Below are positions 1 to 6,857 of a DNA stretch of 21,339 bases, piece after piece. Numbering within the stretch: position 1 is the first letter of the stretch; each line of letters begins with the position of its first letter. Source of the DNA: a virus; the IMG/VR virus record IMGVR_UViG_3300030406_000560, positions 1-21,339 of that record; one strand, given 5' to 3'. The notes below the pieces were generated by a model. The model worked only from the letters and a program-made list of their open reading frames with translations. It searched no databases and was not told the origin of the DNA. The translations under genes and the position numbers were made by a program.

Positions 1-6
1 AGCCAT
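1..6 (-). CDS. First two codons of a leftward gene cut by the window edge
   Basis: An ATG followed by GCT (Met-Ala) is read leftward from position 6 and runs off the left edge. It is preceded at 13-19 by a strong Shine-Dalgarno sequence (AAAGGAG on the minus strand) with 6 nt spacing, which is why I call a start here. It would be the next gene after the UvrD-like helicase in the replication operon. Nothing can be said about the product. Confidence 0.6.
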
Positions 7-29
7 ATTATTCTCCTTTCTTAATTAGT

Positions 30-59
30 ATTTTACTTTAGCCCTTTACCGAAAGTAAA
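30..59 (-). promoter_or_regulatory. Possible leftward sigma70-like promoter
   Basis: In the 56-bp gap downstream of the helicase gene the minus strand carries TTTACT (59-54) and TAAAAT (35-30) separated by 18 bp. These resemble -35 and -10 boxes, and the predicted start would fall just upstream of the ribosome binding site at 13-19. A short inverted repeat (TTTAC / GTAAA, loop TTTCG) overlaps the -35 part. AT-rich DNA yields such matches by chance, so this is only a candidate. Confidence 0.3.
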
Positions 60-62
60 CGA

Positions 63-1559
63 CTAAAGCGGAAAGTATTTTTGCGTCTGAGGTTCTATCA
101 GATAGAGATTCTCTTTCGCCCTAGTTAGACCCACATAGAAGACACGCGACTCATCGTCTGGGTTATTTTGAAACGATTTATACACGCGACTTGATATATC
201 TGTCAGCAGTATGACATTACTTGCCTCACCTCCTTTTGCTGCATGGATCGTGGATAGTCGTATCCTTGGTTCTTTCGTAATCTTTTCACCTCTACGAAGC
301 ATCGCTCGGATATAACTCCTCTCATCTACCGAAACACCTGTAAAAACATCGTACCAATATTCATTAGGAAGATTGGGAACATGCTTCTTAGCTGTATCAT
401 ATGATATTAAAGTATCAAAGTCGATTTTCTCGAGGGAGGTAGGTGTCCGAAGCTTTAAATAATTTAAGACTTTGGTAAGTTGTGCTACGGGTATCGGCTC
501 TCCTTTCCTAAAATTTTCCCAAGATTGCACTGCCATGATCTTTCTCTCCGAAACACTAGGTTTATTTTTAGTTTGGTAAAACCATCCTTCGGATCTGCAG
601 TGTTGTTCTATACTGTTTAACAGATAATTTGTTCTTGCTAAGACTAACCAGTCATCATGTTCCATGTCTATCGTTTCGTAAGATGGCTCCCACGAAACGT
701 GGCCCTCTTCTTTTCTAGGATTCCAGGTTTTATGTACTCGAGATCCTACTTGTCCGATACAACGTTCTGCAAGAGTATGGATAGATTTAGGGATTCTATA
801 AGACTGTTTAAGAACCATCGCGTCCTTAGAGTTACGGATTAGGTAATCAACATCTGCACCAGCCCAACGATAGATAGCTTGATCATCATCCCCTGCTATA
901 TAAACACGATCCGCAGAATCACAAAGCTTTCTAACTACTGCCCACTGTAGAGGAGATAAGTCTTGTGCCTCGTCTACAAACATCACGTCTAACTTAGGGG
1001 CGTGACCACGATCTAAAAACATCTGAAGCATATCGGTGTAGTCGATAAGTAATCGGTCTCGCTTAAATAATTTTAATCCGTTAGCGAATCTTTCTAATTC
1101 AAACCAGCCTACTGCATCATCTGCTTCATGCCACTGCGTTTCTAAATCTACTTGCCTCATCCTCGCAAGGTTTTCTATAAACAGCAGTCTGTCATCTTTA
1201 GAGATACCAGAGATATGTCCTTCGTCAGTGTTTACTGCACCTTTTAATCTAAGGTTTAGTTTCTCGTTTAGATCGTAAATATCCGAGGAGGACATCACGC
1301 TATCTTTAGACAGACCTAACTGTTGAAAGCAGAGTGAATGAAGTGTTCTAAAATACGGTAGTTGGTTTTTCGTTATGGCAAACTTAGACATAGCTCGAGA
1401 CTTACCCTCTTGCACTGCCTGTTTAGTAAACGTAAAGAATCCAATATCTTCTGGACAAGTACCACGATCTAGTTCTTCTTCTAACAAACCTAACAGTGTG
1501 CTAGTCTTACCTGTTCCAGGAGGCCCAAGAATTACCTGTGTATCAGAGGAGAGCATCAC
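63..1559 (-). CDS. UvrD/Rep-like superfamily 1 DNA helicase
   Basis: This is an ATP-dependent 3'-5' helicase of the UvrD/PcrA type, probably acting in phage DNA replication or recombination in the cytoplasm. All diagnostic SF1A motifs are visible: Walker A GPPGTGKT (residues 12-19), Ia TFTKQA (43-48), Walker B with VDEAQD (195-200), motif III GDDDQAIYRWAG (223-234), motif IV SYRIP (253-257), motif V STIHAAKGGEA (436-446) and motif VI VFYVGLTRAKENLY (473-486). At 498 aa it is much shorter than the roughly 700-aa cellular UvrD, so the accessory 1B/2B domains must be reduced. The annotated start is GTG, and an ATG follows directly. The primase stop TGA overlaps it (GTGATG), so translation is probably coupled, and I see no strong ribosome binding site. 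The family is certain; the specific role in the phage is inferred. Confidence 0.93.
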   Translation of the reverse strand: MMLSSDTQVILGPPGTGKTSTLLGLLEEELDRGTCPEDIGFFTFTKQAVQEGKSRAMSKFAITKNQLPYFRTLHSLCFQQLGLSKDSVMSSSDIYDLNEKLNLRLKGAVNTDEGHISGISKDDRLLFIENLARMRQVDLETQWHEADDAVGWFELERFANGLKLFKRDRLLIDYTDMLQMFLDRGHAPKLDVMFVDEAQDLSPLQWAVVRKLCDSADRVYIAGDDDQAIYRWAGADVDYLIRNSKDAMVLKQSYRIPKSIHTLAERCIGQVGSRVHKTWNPRKEEGHVSWEPSYETIDMEHDDWLVLARTNYLLNSIEQHCRSEGWFYQTKNKPSVSERKIMAVQSWENFRKGEPIPVAQLTKVLNYLKLRTPTSLEKIDFDTLISYDTAKKHVPNLPNEYWYDVFTGVSVDERSYIRAMLRRGEKITKEPRIRLSTIHAAKGGEASNVILLTDISSRVYKSFQNNPDDESRVFYVGLTRAKENLYLIEPQTQKYFPL

Positions 1560-3079
1560 AAAATACTATCATCGAAGTCAGGTAGATTATGTGACTCTGT
1601 CTGTACCTGAAACTCTGGTATATGCCACACGTTTGCACCTTTACCTTTTATATTGAAGAAGTAAGAGTCGCCGCCTATGTTTTTCAGTTTAGCGGTCAAC
1701 TTATTTCTAGGGTAATCTCTGAAGTTTTTACGATGTAGATAATCAACTAGATCTGCTAATCTAAAATACGTCCGTCCTTTATCAGTCCAGGGTTTACCGA
1801 GTAATAGTTCATCACGTTCCCTAGCTGGTCTTTCGGTGCAAAAGGTTTCTAATAACTCGTTAAAATGACCCTCAGTCGAAGCGTCTTTTGGAACTTCAAT
1901 AATCGTAAGCGTATCTAACAACTGTTGTATTATCTGTCGCCAAACGTTATCTCTAACTTTAGGTGGAATAATATTTAAGTGATCCATACACTTTCTTTGA
2001 AACCGTGTCTGGTTTAGTAACTCTTCAGTCTCGAGTTCTAAACGACCGCCCTCGACATCTAAAAACCATATCGGTGGGTCACTATTTTGTTTGGTTAGGT
2101 TACTGAACAGGGGAGTACCGCCTGACGCACCAATACCGAACTTTCTAGTTCTACATAATGGACTATTACAATGTCCCGATATCGGTTGATCGTTACATTT
2201 ATAAAAGTAATCTTTTCGTTGCACTTGTTTCGTAACTGTTAGAACTTCTTGTGAACTTAACGGTGGGGTAAAGTGTTGATGATTAGCTTCTTCAACACGC
2301 TTCTCCCAATCGTCAGGGAACTTCTTTCTTAGAAACACCCCTAGATTAAATAACCCAGAGTTACGAGTGCCTTTAGGAAAACCCTGAGCGACTAGATGCT
2401 CGAGGCAAGGAGGAGATTGATCTAGCCACTCAGAGTCTTCTATCACTGGAACAACGTCCAGCTTATCTAATTCTTCTTCTGTTAGAACCAGAGTCTCTGC
2501 GTACTCTATAAATTCTTTAGGTGTAAGAACTTTGCCTGTAGGCCCGAAAGCATAACCAGTAGAGTTCTCTCCTCCGAAGTATGGCATGTTCAAAGAACTG
2601 CCACGATCCCCTCTTTCTAACAATAATTTAGTTTGCTTAGGAAATATCTCCGACTGCCCAAACCCTATGGCTGAAGCAACCTGCCTAAGTTTCCTTTGCA
2701 TAGTAGACGCAGGGACAGGATCGAACACGAAGATAAATAGATGTGCTCCCCCACTCTTTGATCTACAAACTACCAGTGGTAGCTTAAACTTTTTTAATTT
2801 CTTAGCGAGTCCTTTTAAATCTACAGTGAACTCATCTATATCTATCGAACCCCATACACAACTGTTGTTTTCATCTATCGGGACGATACCTAAACCTATT
2901 TCTCCTTTTAAGTGTTGACTCCAAAGATCGTTGAGCTCTTTTTGTGTGAGCTCTTTCGATATAGTTACATACTTGCCTTTTGCTTTACCGTCTTCTCTAG
3001 TTTCTTTCGTCGGGGTAAAGACACTGTAGCCTTGCCTTAACCCCGCGAAACGGTGCGCAAACTCCTCTTGTAATGACAT
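1556..3079 (-). CDS. Archaeo-eukaryotic-type (AEP) DNA primase
   Basis: This protein would synthesise primers for phage replication. The N-terminal domain has the AEP catalytic signature: DID (D80, D82) in GSIDIDEF, SGGAH (109-113) with the conserved His, then SEIFPKQ (143-149) and NMPYFGG (164-170). This arrangement matches AEP primases of the TOTE-conflict-system type that are widespread in phages. A helical region (about 223-266) looks like a PriCT-style linker. It is followed by a Cys/His cluster, C295, H303, C304, C309, in KCNDQPISGHCNSPLCRTRK, which probably binds zinc. The C-terminal 180 residues are unassigned. The start ATG is preceded by AAGGGTGA. The gene lies 16 bp from the SSB-like gene and overlaps the helicase, as expected in a primase-helicase operon. 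No polymerase domain is visible, so a PrimPol activity is possible but untested. Confidence 0.85.
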   Translation of the reverse strand: MSLQEEFAHRFAGLRQGYSVFTPTKETREDGKAKGKYVTISKELTQKELNDLWSQHLKGEIGLGIVPIDENNSCVWGSIDIDEFTVDLKGLAKKLKKFKLPLVVCRSKSGGAHLFIFVFDPVPASTMQRKLRQVASAIGFGQSEIFPKQTKLLLERGDRGSSLNMPYFGGENSTGYAFGPTGKVLTPKEFIEYAETLVLTEEELDKLDVVPVIEDSEWLDQSPPCLEHLVAQGFPKGTRNSGLFNLGVFLRKKFPDDWEKRVEEANHQHFTPPLSSQEVLTVTKQVQRKDYFYKCNDQPISGHCNSPLCRTRKFGIGASGGTPLFSNLTKQNSDPPIWFLDVEGGRLELETEELLNQTRFQRKCMDHLNIIPPKVRDNVWRQIIQQLLDTLTIIEVPKDASTEGHFNELLETFCTERPARERDELLLGKPWTDKGRTYFRLADLVDYLHRKNFRDYPRNKLTAKLKNIGGDSYFFNIKGKGANVWHIPEFQVQTESHNLPDFDDSIL

Positions 3080-3095
3080 TGCTCACCCTTATTTA

Positions 3096-3887
3096 CTAGA
3101 ACGGTATCTCTTCTTCGCCTTCCTCCGTGTTAGATACCGCTGATTCTTGTTCTTGTTGCACGTTAACTTCACCTTGTCGAGCTGCCTTCATAAACTCCAT
3201 GGCGATTTTAGCTAACGACATACTTGTAGGATGCGCTCTCTCTACGGAAAGTCCCATCCAGCTATACTGATCATTACTCTGGGGTATAGAGGTCAATCGG
3301 TATGTGTATGCGAACATCGGGGCTTGAACAGTTTCACCTACTGCAGTATTTACAGTAGCGTTATTTAGCATTGTATTCCAACGCCTACTGAATCTGAGCT
3401 GTGAAGATGTCAAACTTAACAGAACTTGTTCAGGTGCAGAGTCTTCTTCTGCTATTAAAGAATAGTATTCCGCTGTTTCTACCAGCTGATTACCGTTCTC
3501 CATGATAAACTTACCTGAGTCATCTTTTGTGCATTTCGCTAGTTCAGCTGAATCATGTTGATCACTAACGAAACCTCCTCCCTTTTCTCGAGGAATCCAC
3601 TCGATGTATTTCTTTTTATACGCACAGGGAATAATTAATACACCAGTATCACCATCGTAAACCTTATTGGTCACACTGTTGAAAAAGTTACCCTCTTGTG
3701 CTTCAGCGATATATTGACCATCGCTTTTCTTTAGTTGCGGAGACATTGATTGCAACACCCTTAGAAAAGGAATCGCATAATCACCTGCACTCGCTTCTTC
3801 TAACCCTGTGCCTCCAGACAACAAACTATCGTCGTCGAAGACAGCTACCTCGGAGCTTTCCAACTCCGCTACTTTCTTACTAGCCAT
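3096..3887 (-). CDS. Putative ssDNA-binding protein with SSB-like C-terminal tip
   Basis: The fold is not recognised, but the layout suggests a phage single-stranded DNA-binding protein. The N-terminus is acidic (about 1-35), followed by a conserved-looking GDYAIPFLRVLQSMSPQLK segment (35-53). A mixed basic/aromatic core (about 60-235) includes KKKYIEWIPR (91-100) and LRFSRRWNTML (164-174). A Gln/Glu-rich linker ends in EEGEEEIPF at the very C-terminus (255-263). Bacterial SSB proteins end in an acidic run plus IPF (E. coli DDDIPF), a tip that docks replication and repair proteins; T7 gp2.5 also ends acidic-aromatic. The gene sits directly before the primase and helicase. The ribosome binding site is AGAGG just upstream of ATG. 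The tip is seen directly; the ssDNA-binding role is inferred from tip plus context. It could instead be another replication accessory factor. Confidence 0.6.
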   Translation of the reverse strand: MASKKVAELESSEVAVFDDDSLLSGGTGLEEASAGDYAIPFLRVLQSMSPQLKKSDGQYIAEAQEGNFFNSVTNKVYDGDTGVLIIPCAYKKKYIEWIPREKGGGFVSDQHDSAELAKCTKDDSGKFIMENGNQLVETAEYYSLIAEEDSAPEQVLLSLTSSQLRFSRRWNTMLNNATVNTAVGETVQAPMFAYTYRLTSIPQSNDQYSWMGLSVERAHPTSMSLAKIAMEFMKAARQGEVNVQQEQESAVSNTEEGEEEIPF

Positions 3888-3896
3888 AGTATACCT

Positions 3897-4469
3897 CTAC
3901 TTTATTTTGGCGCGGGATCCCACGTATATCCCGAAGGTTTCAGAGGGAATATCTTTCCCTTTCGTGAGCTGCTCTTTCACAAACGCATTTAACGTCTGTG
4001 GATGAACACCTTGTTTAACAGCAGGGTCATGACCTAACTGTTTTAATTTGTTTATTGCATCGTCTGCTTTTTTATTTTCGTCTTTACCGAACTTGACAGT
4101 AACTTCGTGTTTAATAATTCCAGCGTGTCCGTTATCGACTAACCATTGATGAGCTGCTACTCTATTAGCTTCTGATATATGCGCTCTATAAAACTCTTCT
4201 ACTTTGATCGAAGAACCATCGGTCAATGTAATCTGTTTTAGATTAGCAGCTTGCATAGCTTCAGGTAAATCTACTTCTCTAACCGTTTTGAGATTATTTT
4301 TAGCTTCTTCTAATTCGAGTTCTAGTTGTTGTACAATCTTTTCGTTTTGTTGTAACAACTCCGCTAGTTGCGATATTCTATTGTATTCACCATCGGTGGT
4401 TTCTTCAGTCCAGGTTTTAGTTTCCTCACCTACTAAATCCTCGAACGTTAGTTGAGATTCCTCAGACAT
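3897..4469 (-). CDS. Conserved phage protein of unknown function, coiled coil
   Basis: I do not recognise a named family. The first 28 residues are acidic (TFEDLVGEE). Residues 29-64 form a heptad-rich Gln/Glu/Leu coiled coil. The rest (65-190) is compact, with the well-ordered stretches EFYRAHISEANRVAAHQWL (92-110), VHPQTLNAFVKEQL (155-168) and IPSETFGIYVG (174-184) that look conserved rather than low-complexity. The start has a good ribosome binding site (AGGAG, about 6 nt upstream). The gene overlaps the preceding 112-aa gene by 8 bp and lies 9 bp before the SSB-like gene, so a replication-accessory role is likely, perhaps as an oligomeric partner of the primase or helicase. No membrane segment or signal peptide is seen. 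Confidence 0.75.
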   Translation of the reverse strand: MSEESQLTFEDLVGEETKTWTEETTDGEYNRISQLAELLQQNEKIVQQLELELEEAKNNLKTVREVDLPEAMQAANLKQITLTDGSSIKVEEFYRAHISEANRVAAHQWLVDNGHAGIIKHEVTVKFGKDENKKADDAINKLKQLGHDPAVKQGVHPQTLNAFVKEQLTKGKDIPSETFGIYVGSRAKIK

Positions 4470-4800
4470 ATACTTCTCCTAAATTGTCCATATAGCCTCG
4501 ACGGATATCGAAACTAACAGGGTAATAAGTCATTTCTTGTTTATCCCACTTCAATACTTTGAAACTACCGTTACTTGCAGCAGCAACTGCGCAACATAAA
4601 CCTATGGCAGCAGGGTCTCCTATAAGTAACAAATAATCTTCGTCATTGAAATCTATGAGTTTATTCTGGACTCGTTTCACTTCTGGTCCAGTGGAGAGCA
4701 TAAGGTTAGTTCTTGCTGGGAACACAACTTCTAAGTCCCCATACTTTTGTGCAGGAACAAGGTTACGTCCAGGAACGTCTTGAACAATATATACTGTCAT
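4462..4800 (-). CDS. Small conserved phage protein, first gene of replication operon
   Basis: The function is unknown. The 112-aa protein is soluble, with the distinctive stretches GRNLVPAQKYGDLEVVFPA (11-29), a central DFNDEDYLLLIGDPAAIGLC (50-69) and KVLKWDKQEMTYYPV (81-95). I recall very similar short proteins beside replication genes in uncultured marine phages, always hypothetical. It is the promoter-proximal gene of the leftward operon and begins at the edge of the 301-bp divergent regulatory region. The start is supported by AAAGGAG on the minus strand about 8 nt upstream (around 4809-4816). The gene overlaps the downstream 190-aa gene by 8 bp. Its leading position would give it early and high expression; no DNA-binding motif is apparent. 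Confidence 0.75.
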   Translation of the reverse strand: MTVYIVQDVPGRNLVPAQKYGDLEVVFPARTNLMLSTGPEVKRVQNKLIDFNDEDYLLLIGDPAAIGLCCAVAAASNGSFKVLKWDKQEMTYYPVSFDIRRGYMDNLGEVYV

Positions 4801-4878
4801 TCTAATTTCTCCTTTATAGAAAAAAGTTTAGGCGATACGAGTCTGGAAAGTAAAGCGTTATTATTTCTATTAGCTATT

Positions 4879-4888
4879 TTCTGTAGAA
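4879..4888. repeat. Dyad site 1 (TTCTGTAGAA)
   Basis: This is a perfect TTCT-N2-AGAA dyad. It extends to a 14-bp palindrome with 6-bp arms (TTTTCT GT AGAAAA, 4877-4890). It is the exact reverse complement of site 4 and lies about 80 bp upstream of the leftward gene start at 4800. It is probably an operator half of the divergent region. Confidence 0.45.
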
Positions 4889-4904
4889 AACTTTTATGAA
4901 AAAT

Positions 4905-4914
4905 TTTTACAGAA
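4905..4914. repeat. Dyad site 2, degenerate (TTTTACAGAA)
   Basis: It matches TTCTACAGAA at 9 of 10 positions (C to T in the left arm). It lies 26 bp from site 1 and is in the same orientation as site 4. It supports a repeated site rather than a single chance palindrome, but alone it would not be notable in AT-rich DNA. Confidence 0.35.
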
Positions 4915-4965
4915 TCGTGTAATAGAGTAATAGGTCTAATAAAGTAGAGTCTAAGTAGCTGAAAT

Positions 4966-4975
4966 TACTACAGAA
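4966..4975. repeat. Dyad site 3, degenerate (TACTACAGAA)
   Basis: It matches TTCTACAGAA at 9 of 10 positions (T to A in the left arm), in the same orientation as sites 2 and 4. It lies mid-way in the divergent region and shares the ACTACAGAA/TCTACAGAA core. Confidence 0.35.
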
Positions 4976-5042
4976 ACCAAAAAAGAGAGAAGTAATAGAA
5001 TATATTAGAAATATTAAAACGGGATCTGCCCACGAAATAAAT

Positions 5043-5071
5043 TATCTATTTTATTTTTTCTCTACTATAAT
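5043..5071 (+). promoter_or_regulatory. Promoter of the SNF2 helicase gene
   Basis: A perfect TATAAT -10 box lies at 5066-5071, giving a predicted start near 5078 and a roughly 24-nt leader before the TTG start at 5102. The -35 region (about 5042-5048, TTATCTA) matches TTGACA poorly. The promoter is therefore either weak, dependent on an activator, or read by a phage-modified polymerase. Dyad site 4 covers the predicted start, which suggests repression. Confidence 0.55.
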
Positions 5072-5072
5072 C

Positions 5073-5082
5073 TTCTACAGAA
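5073..5082. repeat. Dyad site 4 overlapping the predicted transcription start
   Basis: This is an exact TTCTACAGAA (TTCT-N2-AGAA dyad), starting 1 bp after the TATAAT box and covering the predicted +1. It is the reverse complement of site 1. Placement immediately downstream of a -10 box is the classical position for a repressor operator. Confidence 0.45.
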
Positions 5083-5101
5083 TTTAGAAAGGAACAACGT
5101 C

Positions 5102-6544
5102 TTGAAATATGAATTCAAGACTGAACCGTTTGAACATCAGCGTACAGCTTTATTACGTTCATGGGATAAAAAGAAGTATGCGTTCTTCATGGAGATGGGA
5201 ACGGGGAAGTCTAAAGTCTTAATTGACACAATAGGTATCCTCTACTGTAAAGGAGCCATAGACTCTGTTGTTATCGTTGCACCCAAAGGTGTCTATAAAA
5301 ACTGGGAGTCTCGTGAAATACCAACACATTTACCTGACTATATAGATCGTCACGTAGCAGTTTGGTCTCCTGCCCCACGTAAAGAAGAAAAGAAAGCTCT
5401 TACTTCTTTGTTTGACCTGATTGATAAACTTAAAATATTTATTATCAATGTAGAAGCATTTAGCACTAAAAAAGGTGTTACGTTCACAGAGAAGTTCGTA
5501 CTAAGCCACAGACCACTGTTCGCGGTAGATGAATCTACCACTATTAAGAATCCTAAAGCAGCTAGAACAAAAGCAATAATTAAGATCAGCAAAGATGCAG
5601 CGTTTAGAAGAATCCTAACAGGATTCCCGATTACGCAATCACCTCTTGATCTATATAGCCAAACAGAAACGTTAGAGAAAAGTTTGTTAGGTTTTACTTC
5701 TTATTATTCTTTTCAAAACCATTACGGTGAGGTTGTTAATAGATATTTCGGTGGGAGAACAGTCAAACAAGTTGTAGGGTATCGGAACCTTTCTGAACTT
5801 ACAAAGAAACTAGATTCTTTTTCTTACAGAGTATTAAAGAAAGACTGTTTAGATTTACCAGATAAGATTTATCAGCGTAGGGATGTAGAACTAACTGCTG
5901 AACAAAAGAAGTTGTATTCTGAACTTAAAGATCGTGCGATTACGATTCTACAAAATCAAGAACAAATATCTGTTACGAATATACTCACCCAGTTACTAAG
6001 ACTTCATCAGATAGTTACGGGCCATGTAAAGTCTGACGATGATGTAGATATCCCTGTAGATAATAATCGCATAGACGCTATGTTCGAAGTTATCTCAGAG
6101 ATGCAAGGTAAAGTAATTATTTGGGCAAACTACAGACAAAATATCCTGGAAATTGTTGATAGTCTCAAACAAGTATTTGATCCTAATGAAGTTGCTTCTT
6201 ACTTCGGAGACACTTCTCCAGATGAACGAGAAAGAGTAATTAAAGACTTCCAGAACCCTGATTCACCGTTACGGTTTTTCGTAGGTAATACACAAACAGG
6301 TGGCTATGGTATTACATTAACAGAAGCTAAGAATGTAATTTATTACTCTAACAACTTTGATTTAGAAAAACGTTTACAGTCAGAAGATAGAGCGCACCGT
6401 ATCGGACAAGTCAACAAAGTTACTTATGTTGATCTTGTAGCTAAAGATACTGTAGACGAAAAAATAGTCGACGCTCTTAGAAATAAATTAGATCTCGCCC
6501 AAGAAGTATTAGGAGATGATAAATGGCAAAACTGGTTAGGTTAG
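5102..6544 (+). CDS. SNF2-family superfamily 2 helicase/translocase
   Basis: This is an ATP-dependent double-stranded DNA translocase that remodels protein-DNA complexes. The motifs run in order: Q-like FEHQRTAL (10-17), Walker A MGTGKSK (32-38), Ia VVIVAPKGVYKNW (56-68), motif II DEST in VDESTTIKN (142-150), motif III LTGFPITQSPLDLY (172-185), and motifs V/VI in the C-terminal lobe ending SEDRAHRIGQ. At 480 aa it is a minimal two-lobe SNF2 core without accessory domains, as is usual in phages. Motif II is DEST rather than the usual DEAH/DESH. The start is TTG, chosen because AGAAAGGA sits 8 nt upstream and the helicase fold begins directly after; an ATG at 5109 is out of frame. It is the only rightward gene, with its own promoter, and its end overlaps the convergent 106-aa gene by 9 bp. 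The exact phage role (replication restart, recombination or displacing host proteins) is open. Confidence 0.92.
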   Translation: MKYEFKTEPFEHQRTALLRSWDKKKYAFFMEMGTGKSKVLIDTIGILYCKGAIDSVVIVAPKGVYKNWESREIPTHLPDYIDRHVAVWSPAPRKEEKKALTSLFDLIDKLKIFIINVEAFSTKKGVTFTEKFVLSHRPLFAVDESTTIKNPKAARTKAIIKISKDAAFRRILTGFPITQSPLDLYSQTETLEKSLLGFTSYYSFQNHYGEVVNRYFGGRTVKQVVGYRNLSELTKKLDSFSYRVLKKDCLDLPDKIYQRRDVELTAEQKKLYSELKDRAITILQNQEQISVTNILTQLLRLHQIVTGHVKSDDDVDIPVDNNRIDAMFEVISEMQGKVIIWANYRQNILEIVDSLKQVFDPNEVASYFGDTSPDERERVIKDFQNPDSPLRFFVGNTQTGGYGITLTEAKNVIYYSNNFDLEKRLQSEDRAHRIGQVNKVTYVDLVAKDTVDEKIVDALRNKLDLAQEVLGDDKWQNWLG

Positions 6545-6856
6545 AGTTTCTCTAATTTGATCAGCTGCTTCTATTAAAGCTTTTAGTGCTTCTTCTGGAG
6601 TTCCTGAATTAGCTAATGCTGCTGAAGCTATAGCTGAAGCTACAGTAGAAGTATCATCTGCTACTGGTTCTTCTGGCATCATAGGAGCATCTTCTTCCAT
6701 ACCACCTAATAAAGCAGCTAGACGATCAAGCCCTCCGCTTTCAGGCATTGCTGGCTCATCACGCATCGGAGCAGCTGGCATTGGAGGAGTAGGTACTTCA
6801 GCTTGTGCTCTCATCATATCTAATCTATTGGGCATATCATTTAATGGTATCGCCAT
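6536..6856 (-). CDS. Met/Pro/Ala-rich small protein, last gene of late operon
   Basis: The function is unknown. The 106-aa protein has a disordered N-terminal half that is rich in Met, Pro, Ala and acidic residues (PTPPMPAAPMRDEPAMPES, 23-41). It is followed by GGLDRLAALLGGMEED (41-56) and an Ala-rich helical C-terminus with GTPEEALKALIEAADQIRETL (85-105). The start ATG has GAGGAA about 7 nt upstream, located inside the stop region of the 459-aa gene only 1 bp away. Its end overlaps the convergent SNF2 gene by 9 bp. By context it is a minor virion component or assembly factor expressed with the internal proteins. Composition resembles small marine-phage structural-block proteins that have no assigned role. 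Confidence 0.65.
   Translation of the reverse strand: MAIPLNDMPNRLDMMRAQAEVPTPPMPAAPMRDEPAMPESGGLDRLAALLGGMEEDAPMMPEEPVADDTSTVASAIASAALANSGTPEEALKALIEAADQIRETLT
6541..6555. terminator. Possible bidirectional hairpin between convergent genes
   Basis: A perfect 6-bp inverted repeat, TTAGAG / CTCTAA with a TTT loop, spans the SNF2 stop codon and the last codons of the convergent 106-aa gene. On the plus strand it is followed by a short TTT. The stem has only two G-C pairs and the T-run is short, so intrinsic termination would be weak. The location between converging operons is where a terminator is expected. Confidence 0.25.
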
Positions 6857-6857
6857 A

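Larger units (their letters stand above)
4801..5101. promoter_or_regulatory. Divergent AT-rich regulatory region (possible origin)
   Basis: This is the only gene-free stretch of about 300 bp in the window. It separates the leftward replication operon from the rightward SNF2 gene. I see no ORF of useful length in it (the best is an 8-codon ATG frame near 4896). It is strongly AT-rich with A/T runs. It contains a convincing rightward -10 box (TATAAT, 5066-5071) and four 10-bp dyad sites at 4879, 4905, 4966 and 5073. No clear leftward promoter boxes could be picked out, although one must serve the gene starting at 4800. Divergent promoters plus repeated sites among replication genes fit an early-gene control region. 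An origin of replication is possible but not demonstrated. Confidence 0.65.

Noticed and set aside
657-842. Rightward 61-codon frame inside the helicase gene
   Set aside because: It is antisense to a gene with complete SF1 motifs, has no plausible ribosome binding site and no recognisable domain.
4801-5101. tRNA or small RNA in the divergent region
   Set aside because: I found no cloverleaf-like or strong hairpin structure; the region is A/T-rich with only the short dyads described.
5350-5592. Leftward 80-codon frame inside the SNF2 gene
   Set aside because: It lies antisense within the SNF2 core between motifs Ia and II; the hydrophobic look comes from the complement of charged codons.
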